Below, piece by piece: positions 4,740 to 6,065 of a stretch of DNA of 6,065 nucleotides. The DNA is from Candidatus Woesearchaeota archaeon. Its GTDB lineage: Archaea; Nanobdellota; Nanobdellia; Woesearchaeales; UBA11716. Below the pieces are notes generated by a model. The model saw nothing but the letters and a program-made list of their open reading frames with translations. It did not search any database and had not been told where the DNA came from. The translations under genes and the position numbers were made by a program. Positions within the stretch are counted from its first letter, which is position 1. Each line of letters begins with the position of its first letter. The stretch lies in contig DUKR01000133.1 in NCBI GenBank assembly GCA_013329175.1, positions 1 through 6,065 of the forward strand, read 5' to 3'.

Positions 4740-5870
4740 ATGCGCATCCTGATGCTCTCGCCGGAATTCCCGCCGATAGGCGCAAGCCTTGGCCACCACT
4801 GCTACTATCTTCTGAAAGCATTGGGCCAGGAAGAAGGGGTAGTCCTTGACTTCATCACCGCCTCCATCGAAGAGGAAGAGCCGAGGATTGTTGTCGGAAA
4901 AAACATCACCATTCATGAGATTCCTGCCATTCCTGCCGGGCAGCATCATGCAACAAACACTGAACTCATCAGGTGGAGCTACAGAGCAAGAAAGACGGCA
5001 ATAGGCCTTCTTGCAAAGAACAGCTATGCCGCAGTCCATGCCCTTGGGACCTATCCTGCTGGAGTAATTGCCTGCTCTATTTGCAGGGGTCTTCCTTTCA
5101 TTCTTACTATCAGGGATAAAGAGCTTCCTTCTGGCAAGGGGCGGAATTCCTTATTCAGGAGTGTTATCTATATGCCACTCTCAAGAAAGGTGTGGAGGAA
5201 TGCGCATAGGGTTATCTGCGATAACAGGGAGTCAGAAAAGGAGCTTTCCCTTTACACGCAGAATATCTCCTGCATTGAGCAGGCAGCAGACCTTTCAGTT
5301 TTTGGAACTGATTATTCAGTGAAGCCTTTTTTGCGGCTGCTGTGCGTTGCCAAGCTTACTAAAGAGAAGCGGATTGATGAGCTTATCATGGCAGTAGCGC
5401 GCCTTGAGCAGGTGGATCTGACGGTCATTGGGACAGGCCCCTATGAGGATGAGCTCAAGTCCCTCTCAAAGAGGACTGGTGCATGGGAGCAGAGCACGTT
5501 TCTTGGCTATGTGCCACATGAGCGGCTGAAAGACTACTATCAGGAAGCTGATCTTTTTGTCTGCCTGACAGGAGAAGAGAAAGTTGCAGCATCCATAAGA
5601 GAGGCAATGGCTTCGGGCCTGCCGCTTCTGCTCAGCGGCACAAGGCATCATGCTGAGCTTGTCAATGGAAACGGCATCCTTCTTTGGGAAGTGACAGCAA
5701 ATGCCATTAAGAAAGTGCTGAAAAATATCCTGAGCGATAAAGCGCAGCTTTTGCCAATGGCAAAAGTATCACGAAAGCTTGCTGAAGAGCATTCATGGGA
5801 GAAGGTTGCACTGGAGCATGTGAGGGTATACAAAGATGCAGCAGAAAGGTCAACGAGGGAAAAATGGTAA
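4740..5870 (+). CDS. Glycosyltransferase, GT4-like (GT-B fold)
   Basis: The 376-residue product probably transfers a sugar from a nucleotide-sugar donor to a cell-surface glycan, lipid or protein acceptor; the acceptor and sugar cannot be read from sequence. The N-terminal Rossmann-like half starts MRILMLSPEFPPIGASLGHH, the GT4 acceptor-side loop region, and contains GLPFILTIRDKELP (117-130). The C-terminal half begins near 197 (LRLLCVAKLTKEKRIDELIMAV), followed by LTVIGTGPYEDEL (227-239), FLGYVPHERLKDYYQEADLFV (254-274) and the donor-binding E-x7-E motif E280...E288 in EKVAASIREAMASGLP. The usual FG of EGFG is replaced by KV, so the motif is atypical. No signal peptide or membrane helix is present, so it acts in the cytoplasm or at the inner membrane face. 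Length is normal. It has its own TATA box and need not be linked to the transhydrogenase. Confidence 0.88.
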   Translation: MRILMLSPEFPPIGASLGHHCYYLLKALGQEEGVVLDFITASIEEEEPRIVVGKNITIHEIPAIPAGQHHATNTELIRWSYRARKTAIGLLAKNSYAAVHALGTYPAGVIACSICRGLPFILTIRDKELPSGKGRNSLFRSVIYMPLSRKVWRNAHRVICDNRESEKELSLYTQNISCIEQAADLSVFGTDYSVKPFLRLLCVAKLTKEKRIDELIMAVARLEQVDLTVIGTGPYEDELKSLSKRTGAWEQSTFLGYVPHERLKDYYQEADLFVCLTGEEKVAASIREAMASGLPLLLSGTRHHAELVNGNGILLWEVTANAIKKVLKNILSDKAQLLPMAKVSRKLAEEHSWEKVALEHVRVYKDAAERSTREKW

Positions 5871-5992
5871 TAGTTCACGAGCCTGAAAAGCCATGGGAGA
5901 GGAGGCAGTCTCATGGGGGGCGGGCATTCCCTAAAAGCTCATTCAAAAAAGGAATTAGCATTCCTCCCATCACTTCCACAGCCAGGGTGTAA
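5864..5992 (+). CDS. Doubtful small ORF overlapping the glycosyltransferase end
   Basis: The ATG at 5864 lies inside the last codons of the glycosyltransferase in another frame, preceded by GAGGG. It opens a 42-residue frame beginning MVIVHEPEKPWERRQ and rich in Arg, Lys, Ser and Pro. No family, signal peptide or membrane segment is recognised. A 6-bp hairpin AGGAAT/ATTCCT (5950-5955/5960-5965) falls inside it. The overlap and purine-rich upstream sequence fit translational coupling, but the composition is not clearly protein-like and it may be chance. Confidence 0.2.
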   Translation: MVIVHEPEKPWERRQSHGGRAFPKSSFKKGISIPPITSTARV

Positions 5993-6029
5993 CCTCATTC
6001 TGTTCTATTCAGGTAATCATTTCATTGCA

Positions 6030-6065
6030 CTTTCCGACGGAAGGAAAGAAAAATGAAGAAAGAAA
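6030..6065 (+). other. Possible start of the next gene at the window edge
   Basis: An ATG at 6053 is followed by AAGAAAGAAA (Met-Lys-Lys-Glu) and preceded by the purine-rich AAGGAAAG (6041-6048), a possible ribosome-binding site. Just before it, CTTTCC (6030-6035) can pair with GGAAAG (6043-6048), which would hide that site. The sequence ends after 13 bases, so nothing can be said about the product. The stretch 5993-6029 shows nothing clear. Confidence 0.2.

Noticed and set aside
4695..5039. 114-residue minus-strand ORF opposite the glycosyltransferase
   Set aside because: The sense strand carries clear GT4 motifs. This frame has no family features and is an antisense shadow, as are the other ORFs opposite the pnt genes.

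Overview
The window is very probably from an archaeon. It encodes transcription factor E (TFEα), a protein of archaeal and eukaryotic basal transcription. Several genes have TATA-like boxes about 25-40 bp upstream of the start codon, with little or no room for a leader. Base composition is moderate inside genes and AT-rich between them. The style recalls DPANN archaea such as Woesearchaeota, but that placement is a guess from general character and not from a marker gene.

Layout: bases 1-460 hold no confident protein gene. They carry a possible frameshifted small membrane-protein ORF on the minus strand (4-251) and, on the plus strand, a compact structured small-RNA candidate (about 311-397) that ends in a hairpin plus T-run terminator. 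The tfe gene follows on the minus strand (461-976). Its promoter region contains a symmetric repeat that looks like an operator. Bases 1107-1684 carry no protein gene but include a GC-rich island flanked by AT-rich DNA. This island can form several long helices and sits just after good TATA boxes. It is the best candidate here for an undescribed non-coding RNA, and I could not assign it to a known family.

The centre (1685-4622) is a tightly packed three-gene operon, pntAA-pntAB-pntB, joined by ATGA and TAATG junctions. It encodes a complete membrane-bound, proton-translocating NAD(P) transhydrogenase in the split α1/α2/β form known from Rhodospirillum and Thermus. The α1 subunit binds NAD(H). 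The α2 and β subunits supply the membrane domain, and the C-terminal part of β binds NADP(H). Together they exchange hydride between NADH and NADP+ coupled to the proton gradient, so the cell either uses a proton gradient to make NADPH or runs the enzyme in reverse. After a short gap with a palindrome and a TATA box comes a separately promoted GT4-like glycosyltransferase (4740-5870). A doubtful 42-residue ORF overlaps its end, and a possible start of the next gene lies at the window edge.

The protein genes belong to recognisable families. The less explained material is the two intergenic RNA candidates, the tfe operator-like repeats, and the presence of a full transhydrogenase operon in an archaeon.
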